Positions 26,289-34,587 of a stretch of DNA of 64,000 bases are shown piece by piece; position 1 is the stretch's first letter, and each line of letters opens with the position of its first letter. Source of the stretch: CATOSP01 sp965237775 (GTDB taxonomy: Bacteria; Chloroflexota; Dehalococcoidia; Lucifugimonadales; UBA3495); assembly GCA_965237775.1 (NCBI GenBank), contig OZ250155.1:3906001-3970000 (forward strand), read 5' to 3'. A program made the translations under genes and the position numbers. The notes below the pieces were generated by a model that worked only from the letters and a program-made list of their open reading frames with translations, was not told the origin of the DNA and made no database searches.

Positions 26289-27572
26289 CTACATATTAAC
26301 ATGACCACGGGTTGGAGAGCGGGCCGGGTACAACAAGCTACATACCGCGCCCAGGCCAGTTAATAGACACAAAATGATCAGTCCGGTCTGCACCGAACCC
26401 GTTTGTTGCGCCACCACCCCGGTTACCACGGGACCGGCGGCAAAACCCAGGCCGGAAAACGTCGTCACCAGGGACGATATTACCGCCACCTCTCTCGGCT
26501 GAATGCCAGGGAACTCGAAGGGCAGCACGTTTATGGCGGGAGTGGCCACCCAGACCATCCCCAGTCCGGTGATGAGCAACATAAGGACTACAGGCTGGGA
26601 ATTCAGGATGATTGCGAGGCCGAACACCATGTTAAGCAGGGCGGGGACTACCAAGAGCAGCTTCCGGTTTCTGACCTTGCGCGCCAGTAAGCCGCCGAAT
26701 AACGCGCTGGGGATCAACCCATAATAAAGGAAGCCTAGCAGCGGTCCTCCTAGCGTCGGGGAGATACCCCGTTCGTCCAGCCAGAGACTGGGCAAAAAGG
26801 TAACGATCGCGGTCCACGTCGCCGACAGGAAGAACATCATGGCGGCGAGGACCCACCCCTGCGGATAGGCGGTTATTGCCTTCAACGGCGTCCCGGTCTG
26901 TTGGCGCAACCGGCTCGCGAGGTCTGGCACGAGGGCCTTACCCTCTCTGGCGATAATCGCCCATGCGACGGTCTGACACATGAACAGGCCCGCCATGATC
27001 CAATAGGCCGTGCGCCAGCTGCCAACAACCGTTATGAGCAGAGCGCTCGTGCTCACGGCCAGGGCAAGGATCACGCTGTGCTGGGAAAGACCCACCGAAT
27101 TGATCTGGGCGAATTGCCGGGGGACGGCCCACTGCTGCAGAAGTAAGGTCCGCGCCGGGGCGGTGATGACGTGGCATAGAACAAAGAGAAACCTGGATGC
27201 GAAGAGAAGCATGAACCCGGAAGCCAATGCTTGCAAGATGAGGAAGGGCAGGGAGATGACCATCGACACCAGAACGAGGGCCACTGGTCTAAGCCTGGAG
27301 AACCAGGCCCCGGCCGGCAGGGACACCAGCGCGGCGGTAACCCACCACACACCCTGCAACAACCCAGCCTCCACGGGGGAGATGTCCAATTCGGTCCGGA
27401 TGAACGGCAGGAACAGCCCGAATGTGTAGGAGATGAGCACCACGCTGCTCCCGTGGGCGCGGAACAGAAGCAGCACGGCCCAACCCCTGGCCGGGGTACT
27501 TTCGGGCGCGTCTTCAATTGGTGGTCCAGGGGTCGTTGTCACTTCATTAATATAGCCTCTTCTGGCCTCCAA
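26289..27572 (-). CDS. Major facilitator superfamily transporter
   Basis: This 427-residue protein has about 12 hydrophobic helices starting at residue 31 and a central charged loop around 210-225 (AREGKALVPDLASRLRQQTG). The loop after helix 2 contains AGAWFSRLRP, a weak version of the MFS motif A. The general look is close to CynX/NNP-type or MMR-type carriers, but the substrate cannot be told. It is read in the same direction as the hydroxylase gene downstream, 66 bp away, so it may supply that enzyme's substrate. Confidence 0.8.
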   Translation of the reverse strand: MEARRGYINEVTTTPGPPIEDAPESTPARGWAVLLLFRAHGSSVVLISYTFGLFLPFIRTELDISPVEAGLLQGVWWVTAALVSLPAGAWFSRLRPVALVLVSMVISLPFLILQALASGFMLLFASRFLFVLCHVITAPARTLLLQQWAVPRQFAQINSVGLSQHSVILALAVSTSALLITVVGSWRTAYWIMAGLFMCQTVAWAIIAREGKALVPDLASRLRQQTGTPLKAITAYPQGWVLAAMMFFLSATWTAIVTFLPSLWLDERGISPTLGGPLLGFLYYGLIPSALFGGLLARKVRNRKLLLVVPALLNMVFGLAIILNSQPVVLMLLITGLGMVWVATPAINVLPFEFPGIQPREVAVISSLVTTFSGLGFAAGPVVTGVVAQQTGSVQTGLIILCLLTGLGAVCSLLYPARSPTRGHVNM

Positions 27573-27754
27573 TGGTTGTAATCCCCCTCCACACGACCTG
27601 AAGACGCCTCGCGTAATCTTACAGCCCTCGGGCGGCCCTTAAGTGGCCGCCCCTATGAGCTATGCCGCCCACCTAGCAGACGTTCCGTTTCTAGGACATG
27701 TTCGATCATCCACTGATCTTCCTTCTGTTAGCGGTAACGGTGTTTTATTGTGCA

Positions 27755-27771
27755 GATTATTGATGATAATC
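27755..27771. promoter_or_regulatory. Fur-like palindrome
   Basis: GATTAT-TGATG-ATAATC has 6-bp arms and a 5-bp centre, with A/T-rich content resembling half of a Fur box. It lies about 90 bp upstream of the -35 box. It is a candidate metal-responsive site only. Confidence 0.35.
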
Positions 27772-27862
27772 ACTCCACACGTCTCCAGGATACTGTCATA
27801 TTATATTTATGTATACTGTAGAGGGATATATTATTTGATTGTATCATCTCTGTTTCTACCTA

Positions 27863-27891
27863 TTGACACACTCTATAGATGTCTCTATATT
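27863..27891 (+). promoter_or_regulatory. Near-consensus sigma-70 promoter of the iron transporter operon, with overlapping palindrome
   Basis: TTGACA (27863-27868), a 17-nt spacer, then TATATT (27886-27891). The palindrome TATAGA-TGTC-TCTATA (27874-27889) covers the spacer and most of the -10 box, a usual position for a repressor operator. The start codon is about 90 nt downstream of the expected transcription start. Confidence 0.65.
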
Positions 27892-27986
27892 GCTTTCTTA
27901 ACAGTGCGTCATCATATATAAAGACACTATCTACATTAAGACCAGAGGCGTACTGCTGTTGTAAATATATCCCAAGGAGGACAGTC

Positions 27987-29462
27987 TTGAGATTCGTGAA
28001 CCCTAGAATACGCCTTATGGCATCACTAACAATGCTCATTCCATTGGTGATCTTGCTCGGCATTGGTTGCGGCGCATCCGCGCCCGCACAACTGCCCGCG
28101 GCGGGTGGCCAGGCCCCTCCGGGCATCGACCGGGAGGCCCTTCGCTCTCTGGTCCAGGAAGCGGTAGCATCTTCTGTCCCGCAAACGACCAGCCCCGAAG
28201 AAATAAGGGGCATGGTCGAGGCGGCCGTGGCTGCCGGCGGCTCCTCTGGCATTACTATTCAGGAAGTGGATGCCCTGATTTCCAAGGCTGTCGCCGGCCT
28301 CCCTACCGATGGGGCCACCGCTCAGGAAGTGGAGGCCTCCGTGGTCAAGGCCGTAGCGGACGCATTGGCCGCTCAGCAAGTCATGGCGAAAGACTCCGGC
28401 TCCATCGTGCTCACGGACATAGCCGGGCGGACCGTCACGATTGAGAAGCCTGTGGAGCGCGTGATATTGGGCGAGGGCAGGCAAATCTACATCGTTGCCG
28501 CGCTGCAGCCGGGCAATCCGTTCAACCGGATCGTCGGCTGGCGGAACGATCTCCGGCAGTTTGACGCCGACACTTTCAACAAGTACAAGGAAATTTTCCC
28601 TGAAGTGGCTGACATCGAAGAATTCGGGAGCCCCTACAGTGGGGAATTCAGCGTTGAACGGGCGATTGCTCTCGATGCCGACGTCGTGACCCTGAACCTG
28701 GGTGGCCTGGAGCGGGCGAAAGAGGCCGGCATGATCGACCAACTTGCCGCGGTTGGCATACCCGTGGTTGTCATAGACTACCGCCAGGAGCCATTGGAGA
28801 ACACCGTGCCCAGCACCATCTTGCTGGGGCGCCTCTTCGACCAGGAGGGTCGCGCCCAGGAGATCGTGGACTTCTACCTGCAACAGGTGAACCAGGTGTA
28901 TTCGCGGGTTGCCCAGATCGAAGGAGACAAGCCGGTGGTCTTTATAGACACGGCGGCTGGAATCAGGGGAGCTGGCGACTGCTGCCGAACTTTCGGTAGG
29001 GCCAACCTGGGTCTGCTCATCGAAAGGGCGGGCGGAATCAACCTCGGCTCAGACCTGATACCGGGCTGGAGTGGCAGCTTGAACCCGGAGCAGATCATCG
29101 TTTCGGACCCCGACGTGATCATCGCCACGGGGTCCAATTGGTACACCTATAACCCTGATGGAGATTTCGTCAGCATGGGTTATTACACCAACCCCGCCGA
29201 CTCCAGGCTGGCGATGAGAAATCTGGCCCAGGGCCGGCCCGGTTGGGACAACCTGGGGGCGATAACCGGCGGCAGGTACCATGTGGTCTGGCACCAGTTT
29301 TACAACTCGCCGTACCACTTCGTCGTCCTGCAGCAGTTCGCCAAGTGGTTCTACCCAGAAGAGTTCCGCGACGTGGACCCGGTAGCCAATTTCGCGGAAT
29401 TTCATGACCGGTTCCTTCCCATCGACTACAGCGGCACGTTCATGCTCTCTGTCAACGAGTAG
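27987..29462 (+). CDS. Iron-siderophore/heme ABC transporter solute-binding lipoprotein (FecB-type) with helical-repeat stalk
   Basis: The protein has 491 residues from TTG 27987, which has AAGGAGG 6 nt upstream; the frame is open further 5' but reads through AT-rich leader. The lipobox is L-G-I-G-C (Cys28). Residues about 45-130 are four units of about 22 residues with the pattern E-E/Q-V/I-x-x-x-V/I-x-x-A-V-A-x-x, predicted helical, then the periplasmic-binding domain starts at SIVLTDIAGRTVTIEKPVERVI. It ends with LAQGRPGWDNLGAITGGRYHVVWHQF, typical of class III iron-chelate binding proteins. The stalk resembles that of the Fe(III)-binding protein at 56350-57774. The first gene of a three-gene transporter operon. 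Confidence 0.9.
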   Translation: MRFVNPRIRLMASLTMLIPLVILLGIGCGASAPAQLPAAGGQAPPGIDREALRSLVQEAVASSVPQTTSPEEIRGMVEAAVAAGGSSGITIQEVDALISKAVAGLPTDGATAQEVEASVVKAVADALAAQQVMAKDSGSIVLTDIAGRTVTIEKPVERVILGEGRQIYIVAALQPGNPFNRIVGWRNDLRQFDADTFNKYKEIFPEVADIEEFGSPYSGEFSVERAIALDADVVTLNLGGLERAKEAGMIDQLAAVGIPVVVIDYRQEPLENTVPSTILLGRLFDQEGRAQEIVDFYLQQVNQVYSRVAQIEGDKPVVFIDTAAGIRGAGDCCRTFGRANLGLLIERAGGINLGSDLIPGWSGSLNPEQIIVSDPDVIIATGSNWYTYNPDGDFVSMGYYTNPADSRLAMRNLAQGRPGWDNLGAITGGRYHVVWHQFYNSPYHFVVLQQFAKWFYPEEFRDVDPVANFAEFHDRFLPIDYSGTFMLSVNE

Positions 29463-29500
29463 ACGGGCCCGACCAATTGGCCGGCTCCCCTCCCTGTCGG

Positions 29501-29535
29501 CACGAGACGACCGGCGCTAGGCCGGTCGTCTCGTG
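29501..29535 (+). terminator. Intercistronic hairpin between iron-binding and permease genes
   Basis: A perfect 15-bp stem (CACGAGACGACCGGC / GCCGGTCGTCTCGTG) with a 5-nt loop lies 38 nt after the binding-protein stop. It probably limits read-through into the permease. No T-run follows. Confidence 0.65.
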
Positions 29536-29562
29536 ACTAATAGAATTCGGTCGCGGTGCTTA

Positions 29563-30648
29563 ATGACGACAGATAGAATAGCTACGATCCAGGCCAGCGA
29601 TCAGACCACTGCCACAGGCAGACGAATCTACCACCAGATCACGGGACGGAAATACCTGGTGATGGCGTCCCTTGCGCTTGCACTGGTGTTTACTCTGGTC
29701 TTGGACATATCCCTGGGACCGGCCCGGTTGGGACTCTGGGAGGTCGCCTCAACCATCCTCATGCCCAATTCCGCCCCAATCACGACCCAGGTCATCGTTT
29801 GGGACATTAGGATGCCAATAGCCATCATGGCCGTCCTGGTGGGGGCCGCACTGTCAATCGCAGGGGCGGAGATGCAGACCATCCTCAACAATCCCTTGGC
29901 CAGCCCGTTTACCCTGGGAATTTCGGCTGCGGCAGGGTTCGGAGCGGCTCTTGCTCTGGTGCTTGGGGTTAGCATCATCCCATTTGCCGGGATATTTCTG
30001 GTCTCGGCCAACGCCTTTTTCTTCGCGATGTTGGCCTCGATGGCCATCTTCTTGTTGAGCAGTATGAGAGGAGTAACAATTCAGACCGTCATATTGTTGG
30101 GTATAGCCCTGGTGTTCCTCTTCAGCTCTTTGCTGGCGCTGCTCCAATACATTGCGTCGGAACAAGCCTTGCAGCAGGTCGTGTTTTGGACCTTGGGAAG
30201 TCTGGTGAAAGCCACCTGGCCCAAGATAGGCATCGGGATCTGCGTCCTGCTGGTAACCTTCCCCCTGTTTCTCAAACATGTCTGGACTCTCACCGCGCTA
30301 AGGCTAGGGGAAGACAAGGCTCAAAGTCTGGGCATCAACGTCCAACGGCTTCGACTCCAGGTGCTGATATCGGTATCGTTGCTGGCCGCGGCTGCAGTCG
30401 CCTTCGTGGGCACGATCGGTTTTATAGGGCTGGTTGGACCACACGTGGCCCGGATGCTCGTGGGCGAGGACCAACGGTTCTTCCTCCCCATGTCGGCCAT
30501 CACCGGAGCAATCTTGCTCTCGGCGGCCTCCATAGTGAGCAAGATGATCACCCCTGGGGCAATCTTCCCCATCGGTATCATCACGTCGTTGGTCGGCGTT
30601 CCGTTCTTTGTCAGCCTGATCCTGACCAGACGGAGGCAACTCTGGTAA
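29563..30648 (+). CDS. FecCD-family iron-chelate ABC transporter permease
   Basis: The protein has 361 residues from ATG 29563; the earlier GTG (29533) lies inside the hairpin stem. It has about nine to ten hydrophobic helices typical of FecCD proteins, with GAALSIAGAEMQTILNNPLASPFTLGISAAAGFG, LRLGEDKAQSLGINVQRLR (the cytoplasmic ATPase-contact region) and GFIGLVGPHVARMLVGEDQRFFLP. It moves iron-siderophore, heme or cobalamin across the inner membrane. It overlaps the ATPase gene by one nucleotide (TAATG). One permease gene suggests a homodimer. Confidence 0.9.
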   Translation: MTTDRIATIQASDQTTATGRRIYHQITGRKYLVMASLALALVFTLVLDISLGPARLGLWEVASTILMPNSAPITTQVIVWDIRMPIAIMAVLVGAALSIAGAEMQTILNNPLASPFTLGISAAAGFGAALALVLGVSIIPFAGIFLVSANAFFFAMLASMAIFLLSSMRGVTIQTVILLGIALVFLFSSLLALLQYIASEQALQQVVFWTLGSLVKATWPKIGIGICVLLVTFPLFLKHVWTLTALRLGEDKAQSLGINVQRLRLQVLISVSLLAAAAVAFVGTIGFIGLVGPHVARMLVGEDQRFFLPMSAITGAILLSAASIVSKMITPGAIFPIGIITSLVGVPFFVSLILTRRRQLW

Positions 30649-31451
30649 TGAGGCTGTCAGTAGAAGATATTCAGTTCAGTTATGGCGCGAACCCCGTGTT
30701 GAGGGGAGTCACAATCCCGGATATGGAACCCGGTAAGATCACCGCCGCGATTGGTCCCAACGCCGCCGGCAAGACTACGTTCTTCAAGTGTATCGCGGGC
30801 CTGCTCAAGCCCCGTGGAAAAATCCTGCTGGATGGTGTCGACCTACGGGACTATAAGAAGGAGGAGATTACGCGGCACGTGACCTACCTGCCTCAAGAGA
30901 GTCCGGTCAACGCCGTGTTGACGGTCTTCGAGGCTGTTCTATTGGCCAGGAAGCACACGCTGTCTTGGCGCGTCAGCGACGAAGACTTGAAATCGGTGGC
31001 AGGCGTTTTGGTGGACCTGGATATCGAGGACCTATCGACTCGTTTTCTCAACGAGCTAAGCGGAGGGCAGAAGCAGATGGTCTCCATCGCCCAGGCACTG
31101 GTGCGCAACCCGCGGGTGCTGTTGATGGACGAACCAACCAGCAGCCTCGACCTGCAACACCAGTTGGAGGTGTTGGACCTGATTGGATACCTGACCGAGG
31201 AGCGCGAAATTACCACCTTGGTCGCCCTTCACGACCTAAACCTGGCAGCCAGGTATGCCACTCAATTTGTGGTCATGGACCGTGGGGAGGTCTACGTATC
31301 GGGAGACGCGGCGTCGGTGCTCACCCCAGAGATGTTGAAGGACGTTTACGGCGTGAACGCCACAGTCTACGTAGATAACGACGGCATTCCCCAGATTACT
31401 CCGATCAGTTCAGCCAGGACCAGAAGGTCTTCCCTGCCGGCAACTTGTTGA
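30648..31451 (+). CDS. Iron-chelate ABC transporter ATPase (FecE/FhuC-type)
   Basis: The 267-residue ATPase starts at ATG 30648, which overlaps the permease stop (TAATG). The Walker A is GPNAAGKTT (36-44), the Q-loop is YLPQES, the signature is LSGGQKQMVSIAQ, the Walker B is LLMDEPTSSLD and the switch His is in ALHDLNLAARY. These are typical of FecE/FhuC/BtuD ATPases. It completes a FecB-FecC-FecE transporter. The substrate class (siderophore, heme or B12) cannot be separated by sequence alone; promoter features suggest iron control. Confidence 0.9.
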   Translation: MRLSVEDIQFSYGANPVLRGVTIPDMEPGKITAAIGPNAAGKTTFFKCIAGLLKPRGKILLDGVDLRDYKKEEITRHVTYLPQESPVNAVLTVFEAVLLARKHTLSWRVSDEDLKSVAGVLVDLDIEDLSTRFLNELSGGQKQMVSIAQALVRNPRVLLMDEPTSSLDLQHQLEVLDLIGYLTEEREITTLVALHDLNLAARYATQFVVMDRGEVYVSGDAASVLTPEMLKDVYGVNATVYVDNDGIPQITPISSARTRRSSLPATC

Positions 31452-31582
31452 CCGTTGGCTGGCGTGTCCAATGCTCCTCTCTCCAACCGGACGATCGGGC
31501 ACATGGGCGACATGTATCTGTGATATGGGTGGTCCCTCGCCTCTGGGCTCATCATACCGCGAGATCACTAAGGAGCTGGGAA

Positions 31583-32302
31583 ATGCTTCCCATTAGGTCT
31601 GTAGCGGTATTCATGATGTTGGCCCTGTTGACAGGCTGCGCGGGAGATCGCGGAGGTGACGCACAGCTTGGCATGAGAACTGCTCACGAGCCAACGGCCG
31701 TTCCAACGAGCATGGGACCGGACCGGGTTTCCCCAACGCACGTTGACATGACCCTCGTGAGTCCAACGCCAACCCCCACGTTCACACCCATGCTCAAACC
31801 GTCGGAACCCGCTCCAAGGCCGGCCAGCACGCCCGCGAGTAAGTTAGGGCAGACCGTGGCCACTCCCGCGTCTGTGCCAACGCCTACACATCCACCCGCC
31901 TCCCCCGCGCCGGATAAGCCGGACGCCAAAATGGCCAACGCTCCATCCACGCCTACTCCCTCACCCATTGCGGCTCTCCCTACTCCTACGCCTGGTCCCA
32001 CCGAAGACATAGCTCTGCTGGTAGCCAGGGGAAAACGCCTGGTGGAGCGCAATAACTGCCTGGGATGCCATACTACTCAAGGACAGTCCAACTTTGCCCC
32101 CACATTTGAGGGCCTTTATGAGACCGTTCGAGAACTGGTGGGTGGCGCCACAGCATCGGCCGACGCAGCTTACCTGAGGGAGTCAATCAAGCGCCCAAAC
32201 GAGAAAATCGTACTCGGCTACTTTCCAGACGCCATGCCTACCGTATTCTTCAACGAGGCCGAGATCGATGCGATGGTTGAGTACCTCAAGACCCTAAAGT
32301 AG
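31583..32302 (+). CDS. Lipoprotein c-type cytochrome with Pro/Thr-rich linker
   Basis: The protein has 239 residues from ATG 31583, preceded by AAGGAG. The lipobox L-L-T-G-C gives Cys19. Residues about 35-140 are a Pro/Thr/Ser-rich tether with PTPTP repeats. The C-terminal domain binds one heme: C159-x-x-C162-H163, with Met218 in F-P-D-A-M-P as the probable second axial ligand. It resembles the C-terminal cytochrome domain of subunit II of heme-copper oxidases and soluble cytochrome c. It is a membrane-tethered electron carrier outside the cell membrane. It follows the iron transporter and precedes the GMC oxidoreductase, but no direct functional link is shown. Confidence 0.85.
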   Translation: MLPIRSVAVFMMLALLTGCAGDRGGDAQLGMRTAHEPTAVPTSMGPDRVSPTHVDMTLVSPTPTPTFTPMLKPSEPAPRPASTPASKLGQTVATPASVPTPTHPPASPAPDKPDAKMANAPSTPTPSPIAALPTPTPGPTEDIALLVARGKRLVERNNCLGCHTTQGQSNFAPTFEGLYETVRELVGGATASADAAYLRESIKRPNEKIVLGYFPDAMPTVFFNEAEIDAMVEYLKTLK

Positions 32303-32482
32303 GCGGGGCATAGCCCCTGCCAAGCAGCTTAGACAACTTCACCGCATCAGGTCTGAACACCTTCCCCGTGATGATTACTGGAATTGTCCAACGGGTTCGA
32401 GTATCATTGGCGCTATTCGCCAGGGCACAATTTCCCAGGTCTGCCGCCCGCCGAGGTGGGACCTGAAATCGGGAGGGCCGCT

Positions 32483-34030
32483 TTGAAATACGACGTAATC
32501 GTCATCGGTGCAGGGTCTGCCGGCTCCATTGTAGCCACCAGGATGAGCGAGGACCCCAATCGCTCCGTCCTTCTCCTGGAGGCAGGACCGGATTATCCGG
32601 ACTTCGAACATCTCCCGGATGAGGTCAAGTTCGGCTACGCCACCACCGTTGACGTAATGACCAGCGACCACAACTGGCAGTTCGTTGGCAGGGGCACCGA
32701 CAAGGCGCCGGAGATCATGGTGCCAAGAGGCAAGGTCACCGGCGGGTCCAGCGCCATCAACGGCCAGATGTTCCTGCGGGGAGTGCCCGAGGACTACGAC
32801 ACCTGGGCCTCTTTCGGCAACGACGAGTGGAGGTTCCAAGACCTCCTTGGTTGCTTCCGAAGGCTTGAAACCGATACGGACTTCCAGGACGACTTCCACG
32901 GCACGGAAGGGCCAATCATCGCCCGCCGATTCAAGCAGGAAGACTGGTTGCCCGCACAGCATGCGTTCTACAACGCATGTAAGGAAAATGGTTTCCCCGA
33001 CAGCCCGGACCACAACAGCCCGGACGCGTCGGGAGTCGGCCCCACGCCCTACAACAACCCAAACGGCATTCGTTGGAGTACGGCCCTGGGCTACCTTGAC
33101 CCGGCCAGACACCGCCTGAACCTCACGATCCGGCCCAACTGCACGGTCCGCCGCGTCATTTTCGAGGGTATCAGGGCCATCGGTGCGGAGGTAGAGAGCG
33201 GCGGCGAGACATTTACCGTCGAAGGTGACCAGATCATCCTCAGCGGAGGCGCGATCGCTTCTCCGCAACTACTGATGGTTTCCGGCGTCGGTCCCGCGGC
33301 CCACCTGCGCAGCCTGGGGATTCCGGTAATCCATGATTCTCCCGGTGTCGGCCAGAACCTGCGAGACCATCCCATAGTGCCGGTGACCTGGCGCACCAAG
33401 CCAGGCTTCGACCTGGATGGTATGGCCCCCAGAAGCCAACTATGCCTGCGCTATACGGCGGAGGGCTCAGACCTCCGGAACGACATGATCGTGATGATGT
33501 CCTCCTACGCCACTGGCCGGGTAAACCGGGGCGGCAATCGGATGGAACCGGTGGGAATCAGGATGTCCGTGTCCATTTACCTGGCGGTCGGCTCGGGCGA
33601 GCTGCGGCTCAACTCGCCCGACCCCAACGATCAACCCTACCTGAACTACAACTACCTCCAGGAAGACTTCGACCGCCGCCGCCTCCGCGAGGGTGTGCGT
33701 ATGGTAGTGGGACTCGGAGAGCACAAAGACTTCAGTGACTTCGTTGAGGAGAGAATTGAGCCTACCGACGCCAACCTGGCTTCCGACGAAGCATTGGACG
33801 ACTGGTTGATGCGGGAGGTCTCCACCGCCCAGCACATCTCATGTACTTGCAAGATGGGCCCGGCCTCCGACCCAATGGCCGTGGTCGACCAGTACGGCAA
33901 GGTCCGTGGACTGGAAAACATCCGGGTGGTCGACGCGTCCATCATGCCCGACTGCGTTCGCGCCAACACCAACGTCACAACCATGATGATCGGTGAGCGT
34001 GTTTCGGAATTCATCCAACAGGGGAAGTAA
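32483..34030 (+). CDS. GMC-family FAD oxidoreductase (choline dehydrogenase-like)
   Basis: The protein has 515 residues from TTG 32483, which has GGGAGG about 6 nt upstream; an earlier TTG (32384) would add 33 residues before the FAD motif. The N-terminal dinucleotide fold is YDVIVIGAGSAGSIVATRMSE with EAGPDYP. PROSITE-type GMC features are PRGKVTGGSSAINGQMFLRG and SGGAIASPQLLMVSGVG. The catalytic His is in AQHISCTCKMG, and NVTTMMIGE closes the FAD site. It oxidises an alcohol group; the substrate is unknown. It is followed by module B on the same strand. Confidence 0.9.
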   Translation: MKYDVIVIGAGSAGSIVATRMSEDPNRSVLLLEAGPDYPDFEHLPDEVKFGYATTVDVMTSDHNWQFVGRGTDKAPEIMVPRGKVTGGSSAINGQMFLRGVPEDYDTWASFGNDEWRFQDLLGCFRRLETDTDFQDDFHGTEGPIIARRFKQEDWLPAQHAFYNACKENGFPDSPDHNSPDASGVGPTPYNNPNGIRWSTALGYLDPARHRLNLTIRPNCTVRRVIFEGIRAIGAEVESGGETFTVEGDQIILSGGAIASPQLLMVSGVGPAAHLRSLGIPVIHDSPGVGQNLRDHPIVPVTWRTKPGFDLDGMAPRSQLCLRYTAEGSDLRNDMIVMMSSYATGRVNRGGNRMEPVGIRMSVSIYLAVGSGELRLNSPDPNDQPYLNYNYLQEDFDRRRLREGVRMVVGLGEHKDFSDFVEERIEPTDANLASDEALDDWLMREVSTAQHISCTCKMGPASDPMAVVDQYGKVRGLENIRVVDASIMPDCVRANTNVTTMMIGERVSEFIQQGK

Positions 34031-34125
34031 GGCCATAGGTCACCGCCGAAGTGAACCTAGCGAGTCGGACCTCCGTCGAGGGCTGAGGACAACTCGGCGG
34101 ATGATCCATTCCCATAGTTCGGTCC

Positions 34126-34515
34126 TTGCCTGACCAGCCTCCCGAAGGGCTTACCCGATATCTCATTCTCTCAGTCGTACTCGCAAATTGTCTGATAGTC
34201 TTGGTAGGTGGGTACGAGATTCTCTACAATACGGGTGACTCTTGGGCGAGAACCATTATTGGGATCGGCCAAGGCGTAGGCTCATCGATCGCCGTAACGG
34301 TAATCGTTTTCGCCAACGTGGAGGTAGTCGTTTTGCTAGCGCAGATGTTTCGGAAGAAGCAGTTTAACGAGGGCCGAGAACTCGGACAAGAGGAAAAACT
34401 CCAACGGGTTAAAGAAGCCTTCGAACGGTTCGGAATTGAAATGGACGGCGTGCAAGTCCTTCCTCGTACCCCGGAAGTGGAGGAGTTTCTCAATAGGACC
34501 GGCGACCACGCATAG
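34126..34515 (+). CDS. Small membrane protein of unknown function, module B
   Basis: This 129-residue protein (TTG 34126) is unassigned. It has a first hydrophobic helix (about 11-30), the motif IGIGQGVGSSI, a second hydrophobic helix (about 50-74) and a charged C-terminal helix. The arrangement and the IGQG motif match the 138-residue protein at 14133-14549. It lies 72 bp upstream of the module B DUF1800 gene. No Shine-Dalgarno sequence is seen, so the start is uncertain; the next in-frame alternatives lie within the first helix. Confidence 0.6.
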   Translation: MPDQPPEGLTRYLILSVVLANCLIVLVGGYEILYNTGDSWARTIIGIGQGVGSSIAVTVIVFANVEVVVLLAQMFRKKQFNEGRELGQEEKLQRVKEAFERFGIEMDGVQVLPRTPEVEEFLNRTGDHA

Positions 34516-34557
34516 CGCCGTCAGGCCGAACGCTCCCTATTCTCTATGTTGACCATG

Positions 34558-34563
34558 TATAAT
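34558..34563 (+). promoter_or_regulatory. Possible -10 box upstream of the module B DUF1800 gene
   Basis: A perfect TATAAT lies 24 nt upstream of the DUF1800 start, with a weak -35 region. It could drive module B internally. Confidence 0.35.
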
Positions 34564-34587
34564 CGCTCCACATGGAGGGGATAGCAA

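Larger units (their letters stand above)
27573..27986. other. AT-rich intergenic region upstream of the iron transporter (414 bp)
   Basis: The stretch is clearly more A/T-rich than its surroundings. It carries a promoter at 27863-27891, a palindrome at 27755-27771 and a second one over the -10 box at 27874-27889. No supported gene lies in it. Confidence 0.7.

Noticed and set aside
27643..27921. 92-codon open frame in the AT-rich leader of the iron operon
   Set aside because: It crosses the promoter, has no ribosome-binding site and no family similarity.
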